DNA from: Microbacterium schleiferi
GTDB taxonomy: Bacteria > Actinomycetota > Actinomycetes > Actinomycetales > Microbacteriaceae
Length of the DNA: 64,000 bases
Assembly: GCF_015565955.1 (NCBI RefSeq)
Contig: NZ_CP064760.1
Coordinates: forward strand, 2,976,001-3,040,000
Direction of reading: 5' to 3'
The notes under the pieces were generated by a model. That model saw only the letters and a program-made list of their open reading frames with translations, did not search any database and was not told the origin of the DNA. Each line of letters begins with the position of its first letter. Position 1 is the stretch's first letter. Shown here piece by piece: positions 27,761 through 37,694 of this stretch. The position numbers and the translations under genes are program-made.

Positions 27761-28151
27761 CGCGGATCTCCTTGATGTCTTGGGCGACGGCGCTGGCGGG
27801 GTTGCGCCTACGGGTGAGTTTGCGGAACCTGAGCACGCCGAGCAGCGCGAAAAGCATCGTCACGACGAGCAGGGCAGCGAACACCACGAGTGCTGACAGC
27901 CACACCGGCCACCAGGACGAGAGCCCGGCGATGACGAACGTGCCGAACACCGGAAGAGACCAGAACAGCACGAACAGTGCGACGAGGAACAGCACGACGC
28001 CGATCCCGGCGTCCTTGCCCGCCTGCCGCACCCAGGCCTTGGCAGCCTCGACTTCGGCAACGATGAGGTTCCGGATGAGTTCAGGAACTTCGCCGAGCAG
28101 CGTCAGGAGGGAGTCATTGGCCCGATCGCGGAATTCTCGAGGGGCGGCCAT
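27750..28151 (-). CDS. Phage holin family (holin 3_6-like) membrane protein
   Basis: The 133-residue protein has two long hydrophobic segments (about 48-72 and 77-103) and a leading amphipathic helix with EVPELIRNLIVAEVEAAKA, as in the Phage_holin_3_6/Actinobacteriophage holin superfamily that is widespread as a chromosomal gene. There is no phage gene near it, so it is a housekeeping envelope protein. ATG 28151 lies one base after the stop of the YtxH-like gene. Confidence 0.8.
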   Translation of the reverse strand: MAAPREFRDRANDSLLTLLGEVPELIRNLIVAEVEAAKAWVRQAGKDAGIGVVLFLVALFVLFWSLPVFGTFVIAGLSSWWPVWLSALVVFAALLVVTMLFALLGVLRFRKLTRRRNPASAVAQDIKEIRDEL

Positions 28152-28152
28152 G

Positions 28153-28539
28153 TCACTCCTTGCCGGCGGCCTTGGCAATGTCGTCCATTGCCTCGTCGGC
28201 AGCCTGCTTGACCGCCTCGGCCGACGTGTCTGCGGTGGTGCTCACGGCATCCACAGATTCCTTGCCTGCCTGCACGGCGGCGTCGAGGCGCTCGCCGGCC
28301 GTGCCCTTCGAGGTCGCCGCCTTCGTGACCTTGACTGCCGAGTCCCAGAGTGTGCTCGGCAGCGCCATCGCGCTGGACTTCGCGAAGTCCTTGGCCTTGC
28401 CCACCTGCTTTTGCACCGGCTCGAGGTTCCAGACCTTCAGCGCCTGCGACTTGATCTGCTCGTATCTCTGCCGACCGGCACGCGACCCGAGCACGTAGCC
28501 CACGGCGAGTCCGACGACGAGTCCTGCTTTGCCCCTCAT
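28153..28539 (-). CDS. YtxH-like protein
   Basis: The 128-residue protein starts with a short hydrophobic glycine-rich helix (GLVVGLAVGYVLGSRAG, 6-22) followed by a long Ala/Lys-rich region likely to be helical or coiled coil. This is typical of YtxH-domain proteins of unknown function, some stress-related. The ATG overlaps the cgoX stop (ATGA), so it is translated from the same message. Confidence 0.75.
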   Translation of the reverse strand: MRGKAGLVVGLAVGYVLGSRAGRQRYEQIKSQALKVWNLEPVQKQVGKAKDFAKSSAMALPSTLWDSAVKVTKAATSKGTAGERLDAAVQAGKESVDAVSTTADTSAEAVKQAADEAMDDIAKAAGKE

Positions 28540-30008
28540 GGGGTCTCCTCACGCTTGTCGAGCGGGTGGTCTGGTTCCAGCGTAACGCCATCGGCATGAA
28601 CACCCCACAGGAGGTTGACACGGAGCCGCTCAGCCTCCTCGCGTGCGCGCGCGATGACGCGCGCGAGACCCGGACCGGCGACCCACGCCCCCACCAGGCC
28701 GAGACCGCGGATCCGCTCCACCCGCCTCCGCACTGTTTCCACTGCCTCGTCGCGCCCGCGCAGGACAGCGCTGGGCGGCTGCACCCAGCGGTCTCGCCGG
28801 GCGCCGACGATCTCACTGGCCGGGAACCCGAGCATCGCCTCGGCGTCACGCGCAGCTCGCTCGCACGCGACATCGTCAGAAAGCGCCGCGAGCGGGCCTG
28901 CGGTGTCACCGTCGCCGTACGTGACGCGAGCGATCCGCACACCCGAGCCTGCCGCACCCCACCGGGCAGTTTCGTCAGAGGCGACGACCGGTGCCGTGTC
29001 GGAGTCAACGGCGAACACGGTGGTGCGGGGCTCTTCGGCTGGCGGCGCCGAGGCCACAAGGGTGACGACGTCCTGAACAAGCTCACGCGTGAGCATCTCC
29101 GGGACGCTCAGCGGCGCGAGGCGAGCGGCCTCTGCGGCTCCCGTGGCAAGGATCACGGCATCCGCTGACAGCTCACCGGCATCCTCATCCGCGTCGACGG
29201 TCACCGTCCAGGTGTCGCCCGCGGCAGCAAGCCCGGATACCCGAGCCGCGGTCCTGACGGTGACGTCGTAGTCGCGCAGTCGAGCCGCGAGAGTGTCCAC
29301 GAGGCGCGTCATACCGCCGGCCAACCCGCGGATCGGTGGCTCATCGCTCTCAGCGGCCGCAGCACTGAGCTCTCCGGCTGCGCCGGCAAGCGAGCCCGTG
29401 CGCGTCAGGGCCGAACTCAGACCCGGGGCGATCGCGCTGACATCGACAGCGCTCGGATCGAGACCGTAGCGTCCGCGAGTGAGCGGGGCGACGAGTCGTT
29501 GGTGAACAGCCGTTCCCATCCGGCGACGCACGAGCGCTCCGAAGTCATGCTCCTGCCCGATCGTGAGCGGAGGCCGCAGCCGGTCGAGATACGCACGCCA
29601 CGTCCCTCCCCAGCCGATGATGCGGCGCACCGTCGGGTCCCACGGGTTGGCGGGAATTCCCGCAACGGTCTCGGGGGGAAAGGGCAGCACCCCCGTCGGC
29701 GTCGACACCCAGACATCCGTAGTGACCGGCTCGACGACCTCGCCCGCTAGTCCGAGCTCGTCGACGAGCTCGTCCACGGCGCCGCCGCGCGTCGACCACC
29801 CGGTAGCGCCCAGTGCAACCTCACAGCCCGCGACCTCGGCGGCCGCCACGGCGCCCCCGAGACGGTCGGATGCCTCGAGCACGGTCACCCGCATTCCGAT
29901 CTTCGCGCAGTCGAGCGCAGCAACCAGGCCCGAGATACCGCCGCCGACGACGACGACGTGTTCCGACCGCGCGTGGGCGACGAGCTTCTCGAACGCGGAT
30001 TCGGCCAT
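28536..30008 (-). CDS. hemY: Coproporphyrinogen III / protoporphyrinogen oxidase (HemY/CgoX family)
   Basis: This 490-residue FAD-dependent oxidase aromatises the porphyrinogen ring; in actinobacteria it acts on coproporphyrinogen III in the coproporphyrin-dependent heme pathway (CgoX). The FAD motif VVGGGISGLVAAL and LEASDRLGG are at the N-terminus, and GLAGGMTRL and a C-terminal GAWVAGPGLARVIARA, equivalent to the usual GxGxxxC-type FAD contact, follow. ATG 30008 was chosen for its upstream purine-rich GGATGGAG. Three small membrane-protein genes follow in the same operon; hemD lies beyond them. Confidence 0.88.
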   Translation of the reverse strand: MAESAFEKLVAHARSEHVVVVGGGISGLVAALDCAKIGMRVTVLEASDRLGGAVAAAEVAGCEVALGATGWSTRGGAVDELVDELGLAGEVVEPVTTDVWVSTPTGVLPFPPETVAGIPANPWDPTVRRIIGWGGTWRAYLDRLRPPLTIGQEHDFGALVRRRMGTAVHQRLVAPLTRGRYGLDPSAVDVSAIAPGLSSALTRTGSLAGAAGELSAAAAESDEPPIRGLAGGMTRLVDTLAARLRDYDVTVRTAARVSGLAAAGDTWTVTVDADEDAGELSADAVILATGAAEAARLAPLSVPEMLTRELVQDVVTLVASAPPAEEPRTTVFAVDSDTAPVVASDETARWGAAGSGVRIARVTYGDGDTAGPLAALSDDVACERAARDAEAMLGFPASEIVGARRDRWVQPPSAVLRGRDEAVETVRRRVERIRGLGLVGAWVAGPGLARVIARAREEAERLRVNLLWGVHADGVTLEPDHPLDKREETP

Positions 30009-30067
30009 TTCTCCATCCTCCCGCATCCGCCTGTGTCGACGGCGACCGCCCATGGAACACTGGTGCC

Positions 30068-30634
30068 ATGGAGCTGCACATCACGGGCGACGACGCCGCC
30101 GATCGCCTGCTGTCGGATGACCCGCTGGCCCTGCTGATCGGGATGCTGCTGGATCAGCAGATCGCGATGGAGACGGCTTTCACAGGCCCGAAGAAGATCC
30201 AGGAGCGCACCGGTGAGCTCTCGGCATCCACCCTCGCCACCTACGATCCCGAGAAACTGGTCGAGGTCTTCCGCGAAAGCCCCGCCGTGCACCGCTTTCC
30301 CGGATCGATGGCGGGACGCGTGCAGTCGCTCTGCGACGCCGTCGCGACCGAGTGGGATGACGACGCAGCCGCGATCTGGACGAGCGGCGACCCCGACGGC
30401 GCCGAGGTCCTGCGCCGGCTGAAGAAGCTCCCGGGCTTCGGCGAGCAGAAGGCGAAGATATTCCTCGCCCTGCTGGGCAAGCAGTACGGATTCGACGGCG
30501 ACGGATGGCGCGAGGCATCAGCTCCCTATGGCGAGGACGGCGCCTTCCGGAGCGTCGCCGACATCACGAGCCCGGAGTCACTCGCGAAGGTCCGCGAGCA
30601 CAAGAAGGCGATGAAGGCCGCCGCGAAGGGCTGA
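30068..30634 (+). CDS. HhH-GPD-type base excision repair protein
   Basis: This 188-residue protein resembles the small actinobacterial HhH-GPD group of DNA glycosylase-like proteins. A helix-hairpin-helix is visible in LKKLPGFGEQKAKIFLALLGKQ (about 118-139). The N-terminal part has DPLALLIGMLLDQQIAME, the first helices of the fold. I cannot identify the catalytic lysine or aspartate with certainty, so activity is presumed from family. AACACT (30056-30061) ends 6 bases before the ATG. Confidence 0.85.
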   Translation: MELHITGDDAADRLLSDDPLALLIGMLLDQQIAMETAFTGPKKIQERTGELSASTLATYDPEKLVEVFRESPAVHRFPGSMAGRVQSLCDAVATEWDDDAAAIWTSGDPDGAEVLRRLKKLPGFGEQKAKIFLALLGKQYGFDGDGWREASAPYGEDGAFRSVADITSPESLAKVREHKKAMKAAAKG

Positions 30635-30665
30635 TGGCGGCGACTCCTCGGGCGACCGCGCGTCC

Positions 30666-30671
30666 TAGGGT
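30666..30671 (+). promoter_or_regulatory. -10 element that fixes the start of the AfsR-like gene
   Basis: TAGGGT directly abuts one GTG (30672) and ends exactly 6 bases before the next in-frame GTG (30678). The second fits the spacing of the other leaderless genes, so 30678 is preferred as the start. Confidence 0.55.
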
Positions 30672-30677
30672 GTGAAG

Positions 30678-33517
30678 GTGCGCGTGACGTTCTTCGGCGG
30701 ATTCGCCGTCGAGACCGACGACGGTCCCGTCGTCGTGCGCGGACGCGGGCAGGAGGCACTCCTGTTCCGGCTCGCGATCGATGCCGGCAGCACCGTCTCG
30801 TATCGAGCGCTCGCCGAGGATGTCTGGGGCCAGGATCTCCCCGAGGATCCCCGTGCCTCGCTGCAGTCGTTGGCTTCGCGCGTGCGACGCGAGCTGCCCG
30901 ACGGGGTCCTCCTGGCTGCACCGGGCGGCTACCGCCTCGCGGTGCCCCGCGACGCCGTCGATCTCACGCACTTCCAGGATCTGGTCGAGAACGCCCGCCG
31001 CGCCGACCCGGTGACCTCGGCTGCCCTCGCGCAGCGAGCACTGGACCTGTGGATCGGCGATCCATGGATACCCTCGGACGCCTTCGCCTGGGTCCGCCAA
31101 GACCTCGACGATGACCGCGCTCTGGCGCTCCGGCTGCGGGACCACGGCGCCGCGACGTCAGCAGCCCTGGACGGGACCCTCCCCGCCCCCTCACCTCGAT
31201 CGTTGGACGCGCTCAGGAGCTCGAGCTCATCGCCCACCAGCTCTCAACCGAGCGCATGGTCACTGTGCTCGGGCCCGGTGGAGCGGGGAAGACGACGCTC
31301 GCCGTGGAAGCGGCGCGAGCGTGGCCGGGGGCCCTGCTGGTCGAACTGGCTCCGGTGGCGCGCGGCGACGTGTGGAATGCCCTCGACGGGGCGCTCGGGC
31401 GACGGATGCGCGTCAGCGACGTGAACACTGCGCCCACCACCGCACGCGAAAGGTCATTGGTCGCCCTGAGCGGGCGCGAGGTGCTTGTCGTGCTCGACAA
31501 CTGCGAGCATCTGGCGGGCGAACCGGCCGACGTCGCCATAGAGATCCTCCGTGCCCTTCCGGGTGTGCGGGTCCTCGCCACGAGTCGAGAACCCCTCGGT
31601 GTCCCCGGTGAAGCCTTCGTCGAGGTGGGGCCGCTCCCGACTGACGACGCACGGGAGCTGTTCGCCCGCCGCATCCGAGCCGCCCGCGGCTCCGAACCCG
31701 TCGCCGACGAAGCCGCTGCGGCAGCGCGCATCGTCGCACGCCTGGACGGGCTACCCCTCGCGATCGAGCTGGCCGCCTCGAAGGCCCGCACCCTCACGAT
31801 TGCCGAGATCGAAGAGGGCCTGGACGACCGCTTCGCCCTCCTGCAGAGCACGGCGCGCGGCATTGACCGCCGACACCAAACACTGCGGGCGCTCATCGAC
31901 TGGAGCTGGGAGACCCTCTCGCCCGGCGAGCGCGAGGCGACCCTGGCGGCATCCGTCTTTGCCGATGGGATCGGCGTCGACGACCTCGAGGAAGTGACGC
32001 AGTCGTTCGAGATCACGCGCGCTGACATCGACGCCCTCCTGGACCGCTCGCTCCTGCACCGTGTGGACGGTCGGTACCGGATGCTGGAGACCGTGCGCGA
32101 GTACGGGATGCGAGTCCTGCGCGAGGCAGGACGCGAGGATGCCGCCCGCCGCCGCCATGCCGAGGTGATGGCGCAGCGTGCACTGACGTATGACGCGCTG
32201 ACTCGCGGACCACGGGTGCGAGAGGCCGTCGCCTGGTTCGATGCAAACGAAGACAACCTCGTGGCTGCCGCCCGGTGGTGCGCAGCCACCGGAGCCCTCG
32301 ATGTGGGCGTGCTCTTGACGCGCGGCCAGCTCTGGGTATGGCTCCTGCGGGAACGGGTTCCAGAGCTGGGCGCGGCGCTCGCGAACTTTGGCGGCGGCGC
32401 GACCGACCTCGCCTCGGAACCACAGGTGATTGTGGGGGCCGCGGCACTCATCCTGCAGGTGTTCGAGGCCCTTCGTGTCGATACGGATGCCTCTGATCTT
32501 CGCGACCTCCTGCCCACGGCGGAGCGGATCGCGGCGGCCGCGGCGCAGCATCCGTCGGATATGAGCGTCGTGGCAGCCGCACTGCTTCCCGGTCTCGTCC
32601 GCACGGTGAAGCAGTCCACGGGCTGGACGCCCTGGTCACGGGGCCTCATCGCCATCGATCCAGCCTCACTCACGGGTGCGCCGGAGTGGAGCGTGGCGAT
32701 CCTGGACGGTCTTCGAGCCGCGGCGGCCGAGAACGAGGGCGACCTCGTCACTCTCGGGAACGCGACGGCCCGGGCGCTGCCGGCCGTGCACCGCACGGGA
32801 GATCCGTGGGCCATCGCGATGATGAGCCAGTTGCGCTCGGAGTGGCTCATGCTCCGAGGTGACCTGGATGAGGCGCTGGCGGTTCTCGATGACGCGACCG
32901 CGGGGATGGAGGGTCTGGCCTCCGCGTGGGATCTCATCCAGCAGCGTTCTCAAGCGATCACGATTCTCACTCGGCTGGGCCGAATCCCCGAGGCTCGCGC
33001 CCGGGTGGAAGAGCTCGCCCGCATCTCGGATGCCGACGGCGGCGACCGCACACGGTTCCAAATCGCCCACATCCGCTCGTGGGTGGAGATCGCGGACGCG
33101 AACGGCGAGGCAGCCCTGGAGGCGTTGGATCAGGCGCCGGCCGAACCACCCCGGCCGTTTCCGGAGCAGCTCACGGTTCTCGCGCACGTGCGGCGAGCGC
33201 AGGCGCTGCTGCTGCTGGAGCGCGTCGCGGAGGCGCGCGAGGCTCTCTTCCTGGCCATGCCGTCTGCGGAACGCATCGGCGACCGGCCGGTACTCGCGCA
33301 GGTCATCGCTGCCGTCGCGCAGTGGTACGCCGCGAGCGGCGACCCCGAGCGAGCCGCGTGGGCGTTGGCGGCATCCGACTCCCTCCGCGGGGCGACGGAC
33401 GACACCGACCCAGTCCTGGTGCGCCTGCGCGCCGACCTGCGCAGGCACGGGGCGCCGGCGATCACGGTGGATCCCGACGCCCCTGCACTGCGGGAGCTGC
33501 GGACGCTCCTGGAGTGA
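30678..33517 (+). pseudogene. AfsR/SARP-type transcriptional regulator with NB-ARC ATPase, reading frame broken
   Basis: The gene encodes a protein of about 946 residues. An OmpR-like winged helix (RALAEDVW, SLQSLASRVRREL, PGGYRLAV; first 90 residues) and a short BTAD-like region are followed by an STAND/NB-ARC ATPase with Walker A GPGGAGKT, Walker B VLVVLDNCEHL and LATSREPL, and a long helical C-terminal sensor region. The frame breaks between the two modules. Adding a base to the C5 run at 31186-31190 gives LPAPLTSIVGRAQELELI, the normal junction. Length 2840 is one short of a multiple of three. Such regulators control secondary metabolism or transport; the adjacent Drr-type exporter is a possible target. 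Confidence 0.82.
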
Positions 33518-33529
33518 GGCGCGGCCCGC

Positions 33530-34348
33530 TCAGGCGCGGCGCATGTATGCCCGGACGGTCAGCGGCGCGAAGATCGCGACGATGACGGCGGCGCTCACCA
33601 GTGTGATCCAGCCGTCCGCACCGAAGGTTCCGTCGTTCACGATGCCGCGCACGGCAGTGACCAGGTGCGAGAGCGGGTTGTTGTCAGCGAGCCACTTCAT
33701 CCAGTCCGGGAGGGTATCCACCGGCACGAAGGCGTTCGAGAGGAACGTCAACGGGAACAGGACCAGGAACGAGATCCCCTGCACCGCGGATGCCGAGCGC
33801 GCGGTCACACCGAACAGCGCGAAGATCCAGCTGATCGACCAGGCCGTCACGATCATCAGGAGGCCGGCGGCCACGAGCGACCAGGGTCCGGCGGCGGCGC
33901 GGAATCCGATCGCATACCCGGTGGCGAACGTGATCGTCGTCGCCAGCGCGTAGCGCACGGTATCGGCCAGCAGCGCCCCCGACAGGGGCGAGATCCGGGC
34001 GATCGGGAGCGAGCGGAACCGATCGAACACGCCCTTGTCCATGTCTTCACGCAGCTGCACCCCGGTGGTCACCGAGGCGATGATCACCGTCTGCATGAGG
34101 ATGCCGGGGATGAGGATCGGCAGATAGTCCTCGATGCTTCCCGAGATCGCACCACCGAACAAGAACGCGAACATCACGGTGAACAGCACCGGCTGGAGCG
34201 TGACGTCGATGAGCTGCTCGGGGGTGCGACGAATCTTCATCAGGCTCCGCGCGGCCATCGTGACGGTGTTGCGCAGCGTCTGCCCGACACCCGCGTGATT
34301 GCGGAGATCTCCGCGGGAGGCAAGCGCCGGGTGAGTGATCGTGCTCAT
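33530..34348 (-). CDS. DrrB-like ABC-2 exporter permease
   Basis: The 272-residue permease of the daunorubicin-resistance (DrrB) type has six membrane segments and family stretches such as LQPVLFTVMFAFLFGG, MDKGVFDRFRSLPI and FVPVDTLPDWMKW. Together with the ATPase encoded upstream (4-base overlap) it would form a drug or lipid exporter. It converges with the AfsR-like gene. Confidence 0.92.
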   Translation of the reverse strand: MSTITHPALASRGDLRNHAGVGQTLRNTVTMAARSLMKIRRTPEQLIDVTLQPVLFTVMFAFLFGGAISGSIEDYLPILIPGILMQTVIIASVTTGVQLREDMDKGVFDRFRSLPIARISPLSGALLADTVRYALATTITFATGYAIGFRAAAGPWSLVAAGLLMIVTAWSISWIFALFGVTARSASAVQGISFLVLFPLTFLSNAFVPVDTLPDWMKWLADNNPLSHLVTAVRGIVNDGTFGADGWITLVSAAVIVAIFAPLTVRAYMRRA

Positions 34349-35355
34349 GCGCGGACTCCTTCTCTTTCGTTCTCTGCGACGGCAGCTTCGTGGGCCGCGA
34401 CGTCTTCTTCGGGAATGCCCTTGCCGGTGATCGCGAGGAAGACCTCGTCGAGGGTCGGCTGCTGCACGCTGAACTCGGTGAGGTGCAGCCCGTCAGCGCG
34501 GAAGGCGACGAGCAGGTCGGTGACCCGATCGGGATCGCTCATCGGCACCGTCATGCGACCAGCCTCGGGCGAGACGACAGCCTCGACCCCGAGAGAGCGC
34601 TGGACGACCTCCCGGGCCAGGGCGATGTCGGACCCGTCGCGGAGGCGCATGATGAGCGAGGCTTGGCCAACGGATGCTTTCAGCTGCTGGGCCGTACCCT
34701 CCGCAACGACGGTGCCGTGGTCAATGACGGCGATGCGGTCGGCGAGTTGATCAGCCTCGTCGAGGTACTGCGTCGTCAGCAGCACGGTGGACCCGGAGGA
34801 AACGAGGTCCCGGATCGTGTCCCACATCTGGCCGCGCGTGCGGGGGTCCAGGCCCGTCGTGGGCTCATCGAGGAAGATGAGCGGCGGCTGGGCGATGAGC
34901 GAAGCCGCGAGGTCAAGCCGTCGCCGCATCCCGCCCGAGAACTTTGCGAGGGGGCGCGTGGCGGCATCCGTCAGCCCGAACCTCTCCAGGAGTTCCTTTG
35001 ATCGCTTTCGCGCATCGGCCCGGGAAAGTCCGAGGAGACGGGAGAAGATCATGAGGTTCTCGGTGGCCGAGAGCTTCTCGTCCACCGAGGCGAACTGTCC
35101 CGTGAGGCCGATGAGCTGGCGAACGATGTGCGCCTCTGCGACGACGTCGTGACCGAAGATCTCTGCCTGACCACCGTCAGGGCGCAAGAGCGTGGCGAGC
35201 ATGCTGATCGTCGTGGTCTTGCCGGCACCGTTGGGTCCGAGGACCCCGTAGACGGTGCCCGCTTCGACGGTGAGGTCAACGCCGTCGACGGCGCGATTCG
35301 TGCCGAACGACTTCACGAGGCCGCGCGCCTCGACGGCAACTCTGGTGTCTGTCAT
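34345..35355 (-). CDS. DrrA-like ABC exporter ATP-binding protein
   Basis: The 336-residue ATPase has Walker A GPNGAGKT (40-47), the signature FSGGMRRRLD, Walker B LIFLDEPT and the DrrA C-terminal domain with VQQPTLDEVFLAITG. This is the standard partner of a DrrB permease in anthracycline-type efflux. ATG 35355 was chosen for its AGAAAGG Shine-Dalgarno sequence. A palindrome-rich region upstream may hold its operator. Confidence 0.93.
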   Translation of the reverse strand: MTDTRVAVEARGLVKSFGTNRAVDGVDLTVEAGTVYGVLGPNGAGKTTTISMLATLLRPDGGQAEIFGHDVVAEAHIVRQLIGLTGQFASVDEKLSATENLMIFSRLLGLSRADARKRSKELLERFGLTDAATRPLAKFSGGMRRRLDLAASLIAQPPLIFLDEPTTGLDPRTRGQMWDTIRDLVSSGSTVLLTTQYLDEADQLADRIAVIDHGTVVAEGTAQQLKASVGQASLIMRLRDGSDIALAREVVQRSLGVEAVVSPEAGRMTVPMSDPDRVTDLLVAFRADGLHLTEFSVQQPTLDEVFLAITGKGIPEEDVAAHEAAVAENEREGVRA

Positions 35356-35407
35356 GGGTATCTGCCTTTCTGTGGCTGATCCCACAGTGCAGGTACCCCA
35401 CCGTCAT

Positions 35408-35480
35408 GCCGCTGTCACGCGGGCACTGCCGCTGTCACGGCGACACCGGCGGCTGTCAGCAACTGACAGCCACTGACAGG
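35408..35480. promoter_or_regulatory. Palindrome and repeated half-sites upstream of the Drr exporter
   Basis: A perfect inverted repeat, GGCTGTCAG and CTGACAGCC around CAA, spans 35451-35471. Two GCTGTCAC half-sites (35411-35418, 35431-35438) and a further CTGACAG (35473-35479) lie around it. All are between the glyS stop and the exporter start. This looks like a multi-site operator; part could also act as the glyS terminator, but no T run follows. Confidence 0.55.
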
Positions 35481-35496
35481 TGAGTGATCGAACAGG

Positions 35497-36882
35497 TCAG
35501 GCGCCGACGAGGCGCTCGCCGAGGTAGGCGTCCAGGTTCGCCAGCGGCACGCGCTCCTGGGCCATCGTGTCGCGGTCACGAACCGTGACAGCGTCGTCGT
35601 CGAGGGAGTCGAAGTCGACCGTGACGCACAGGGGCGTGCCGATCTCGTCTTGTCGGCGGTAGCGACGGCCGATCGCGCCGGCATCGTCGAAGTCGACGGC
35701 CCAGTGACCGCGGAGGCGATCGGCGAGGCCTCGCGCGAGCGGCGAGAGTGCCTCGTTGCGCGAGAGCGGCAGGACGGCGACCTTGACGGGAGCCAGACGC
35801 GGGTCAAGCCGCAAGACGGTGCGGGTATCGGTGCCACCCTTGGCGTTGGGCACCTCTTCTTCGCGATAGGCATCGACGAGGAAGGCCATCATTGCGCGCG
35901 TCAGACCGAACGAGGGCTCGATGACATACGGGGTGTACTTCTCACCCGAGGCTTGGTCGAAGTAGGTCAGGCTCTGTCCGGATGCCTCGGCATGGCTCTT
36001 CAGGTCGTAGTCGGTGCGGTTGGCGACCCCCATGAGCTCGCCCCACTCCTTGCCCGGGAAACCGAAGCGGTACTCGACGTCGATCGTGCCTGCCGAGTAG
36101 TGCGCGCGGTCGTCTTCGGGAACATCGAAGCGCCGCATGTTGTCGGGGTCGATGCCGAGGTCAGTGAACCAGTTCCAGCACGCCTCGACCCAGTGATCGA
36201 ACCACTCGGGCGCCTCGGCGGGAGGCGTGAAGTACTCGATCTCCATCTGCTCGAACTCGCGGGTACGGAAGATGAAGTTCCCCGGGGTGATCTCGTTTCG
36301 GAACGCCTTTCCGACCTGACCGATCCCGAACGGCGGCTTCTTGCGGCTCGCGGTAAGCACGTTCGTGAAGTTCACGAAAATGCCCTGAGCGGTCTCGGGG
36401 CGGAGGTAATACAGACCTGACTCGTCGTCGACGACACCGAGATAGGTCTTCACGAGACCGGAGAACGCGCGGGGTTCGGTGTACTGGCCCTTCGTGCCGC
36501 AGTTGGGGCAGGGAACGTCGGCGAGACCGTTCTCGGCGACCCGCCCCTTGCGGGCCTCGAAGTCCTCGACGAGGTTGTCTGCACGGAACCGCTTGTGGCA
36601 CTGCAGGCACTCGACGAGGGGGTCGGTGAACGTCGCGACGTGGCCGGATGCCTCCCACACGCGCTTGGGCAAGATGATCGAGGAGTCAAGGCCCACCATG
36701 TCGCCACGGCCGCGCACGAAGGTCTGCCACCACTGGCGACGGATGTTCTCCTTGAGCTCAGTCCCGAGGGGACCGTAATCCCAGGCGGAGCGGGAGCCGC
36801 CGTAGATCTCGCCCGCTTGGAAGACGAACCCGCGATGGCGGGCGAGGGCGATCACTTTGTCAAGGCGGGACTGCTCGGCCAC
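35497..36882 (-). CDS. glyS: Glycine--tRNA ligase (alpha2 type)
   Basis: GlyS charges tRNA-Gly. The 461-residue class II synthetase of the single-chain alpha2 type has [17 protein letters not shown] at the N-terminus, a zinc-binding pair CLQCHKRF and CPNCGTKG, motif 2 [19 protein letters not shown], and motif 3 [16 protein letters not shown] 36882 was preferred over an upstream ATG because it has GGAG seven bases before it and gives the normal N-terminus ([10 protein letters not shown]). Confidence 0.96.
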   Translation of the reverse strand: MAEQSRLDKVIALARHRGFVFQAGEIYGGSRSAWDYGPLGTELKENIRRQWWQTFVRGRGDMVGLDSSIILPKRVWEASGHVATFTDPLVECLQCHKRFRADNLVEDFEARKGRVAENGLADVPCPNCGTKGQYTEPRAFSGLVKTYLGVVDDESGLYYLRPETAQGIFVNFTNVLTASRKKPPFGIGQVGKAFRNEITPGNFIFRTREFEQMEIEYFTPPAEAPEWFDHWVEACWNWFTDLGIDPDNMRRFDVPEDDRAHYSAGTIDVEYRFGFPGKEWGELMGVANRTDYDLKSHAEASGQSLTYFDQASGEKYTPYVIEPSFGLTRAMMAFLVDAYREEEVPNAKGGTDTRTVLRLDPRLAPVKVAVLPLSRNEALSPLARGLADRLRGHWAVDFDDAGAIGRRYRRQDEIGTPLCVTVDFDSLDDDAVTVRDRDTMAQERVPLANLDAYLGERLVGA

Positions 36883-36983
36883 GGTGGCTCCAATGGTCGT
36901 TGTGGGGCGGGTGCGCAGATCGCGCGAAACCGGCGATGCCGATTCCCCCAATTCTACTGAGCAGCGAGGTGAAGCCGCGGCGG

Positions 36984-37616
36984 TCAGCGTGCAGGCGGAG
37001 CGTACCGGCCGAGCACCACGTCGACGAGCCGCTCAGCCTCGCCCTCATCGGCGGCCGAACGCGCCACCACCCGCAGCACGACAGCCCCGGTCAGGAGCTC
37101 GATGATCGATGAGATCGGCGCATCGGCCGCGAGCTCGCCCGCCGCAATACCCTTCTCGATGCGACGCCCGAGTCCAGCCTCTGCCGCGCCGTTCTCGAGG
37201 CGATACGCGAGCCCGGCATCCGCACCCAGCCGGTCTCGGATCTGCGCGCCGATCGCGGGATTGGTCGCGCCCGCCGCCAGCAGGGACTTGAGCATCTCGT
37301 CGTACTGCGGATCGTCGACGAACGCCAGCACGCGGAGCATCCAGTGCACGAGATCGTCGCGGAGCGTGCCGGCGAAGCGCGGTTCGAGATGCCCGGGCAT
37401 GAGCATGCCTTCGATGAGAGCCTCGGCGACGAGGTCGCTCTTGGTCGGCCACCAGCGGTAGATGGTCTGTTTGCCGACGCCGGCCTCGGCCGCGATTCCC
37501 TCGATGCTCAGCTGCGAGAAGCCCTTCTTCACGAACAGCCGCGCCGTCGCGCTCAGAATCGCCACGCGCGCCGCCTCACTGCGGGGTGCACCCCCTCGTC
37601 GGTCCGTCACTGTCAT
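36984..37616 (-). CDS. TetR-family transcriptional regulator
   Basis: The 210-residue repressor has an N-terminal TetR helix-turn-helix ([26 protein letters not shown], about 33-58) and a C-terminal ligand domain of the TetR_C_11-like kind. It is divergent from the MMPL transporter gene with a palindrome between them, so it probably represses that transporter and itself. ATG 37616 was chosen by comparison with normal family length. Confidence 0.9.
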   Translation of the reverse strand: MTVTDRRGGAPRSEAARVAILSATARLFVKKGFSQLSIEGIAAEAGVGKQTIYRWWPTKSDLVAEALIEGMLMPGHLEPRFAGTLRDDLVHWMLRVLAFVDDPQYDEMLKSLLAAGATNPAIGAQIRDRLGADAGLAYRLENGAAEAGLGRRIEKGIAAGELAADAPISSIIELLTGAVVLRVVARSAADEGEAERLVDVVLGRYAPPAR

Positions 37617-37633
37617 CCTCGATTCAGGTTTCA

Positions 37634-37651
37634 ATACGCAACGTATCGTAT
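37634..37651. promoter_or_regulatory. Probable TetR operator
   Basis: ATACG-CAA-CGTAT (37634-37646) is a perfect palindrome, followed directly by a second CGTAT (37647-37651). It lies in the 78-base space between the divergent TetR and MMPL starts and overlaps AT-rich DNA suitable for a -10 box. Confidence 0.6.
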
Positions 37652-37694
37652 GCTGTGCGTCGTTCCTCCCTGCATCCTGCCTCGAAAGGTCCTC

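Noticed and set aside
27750..28151. Possible prophage because of a holin-like gene
   Set aside because: Neighbours are heme and envelope genes; no integrase, capsid, tail or attachment site was seen. Holin-like proteins of this family are common chromosomal genes.
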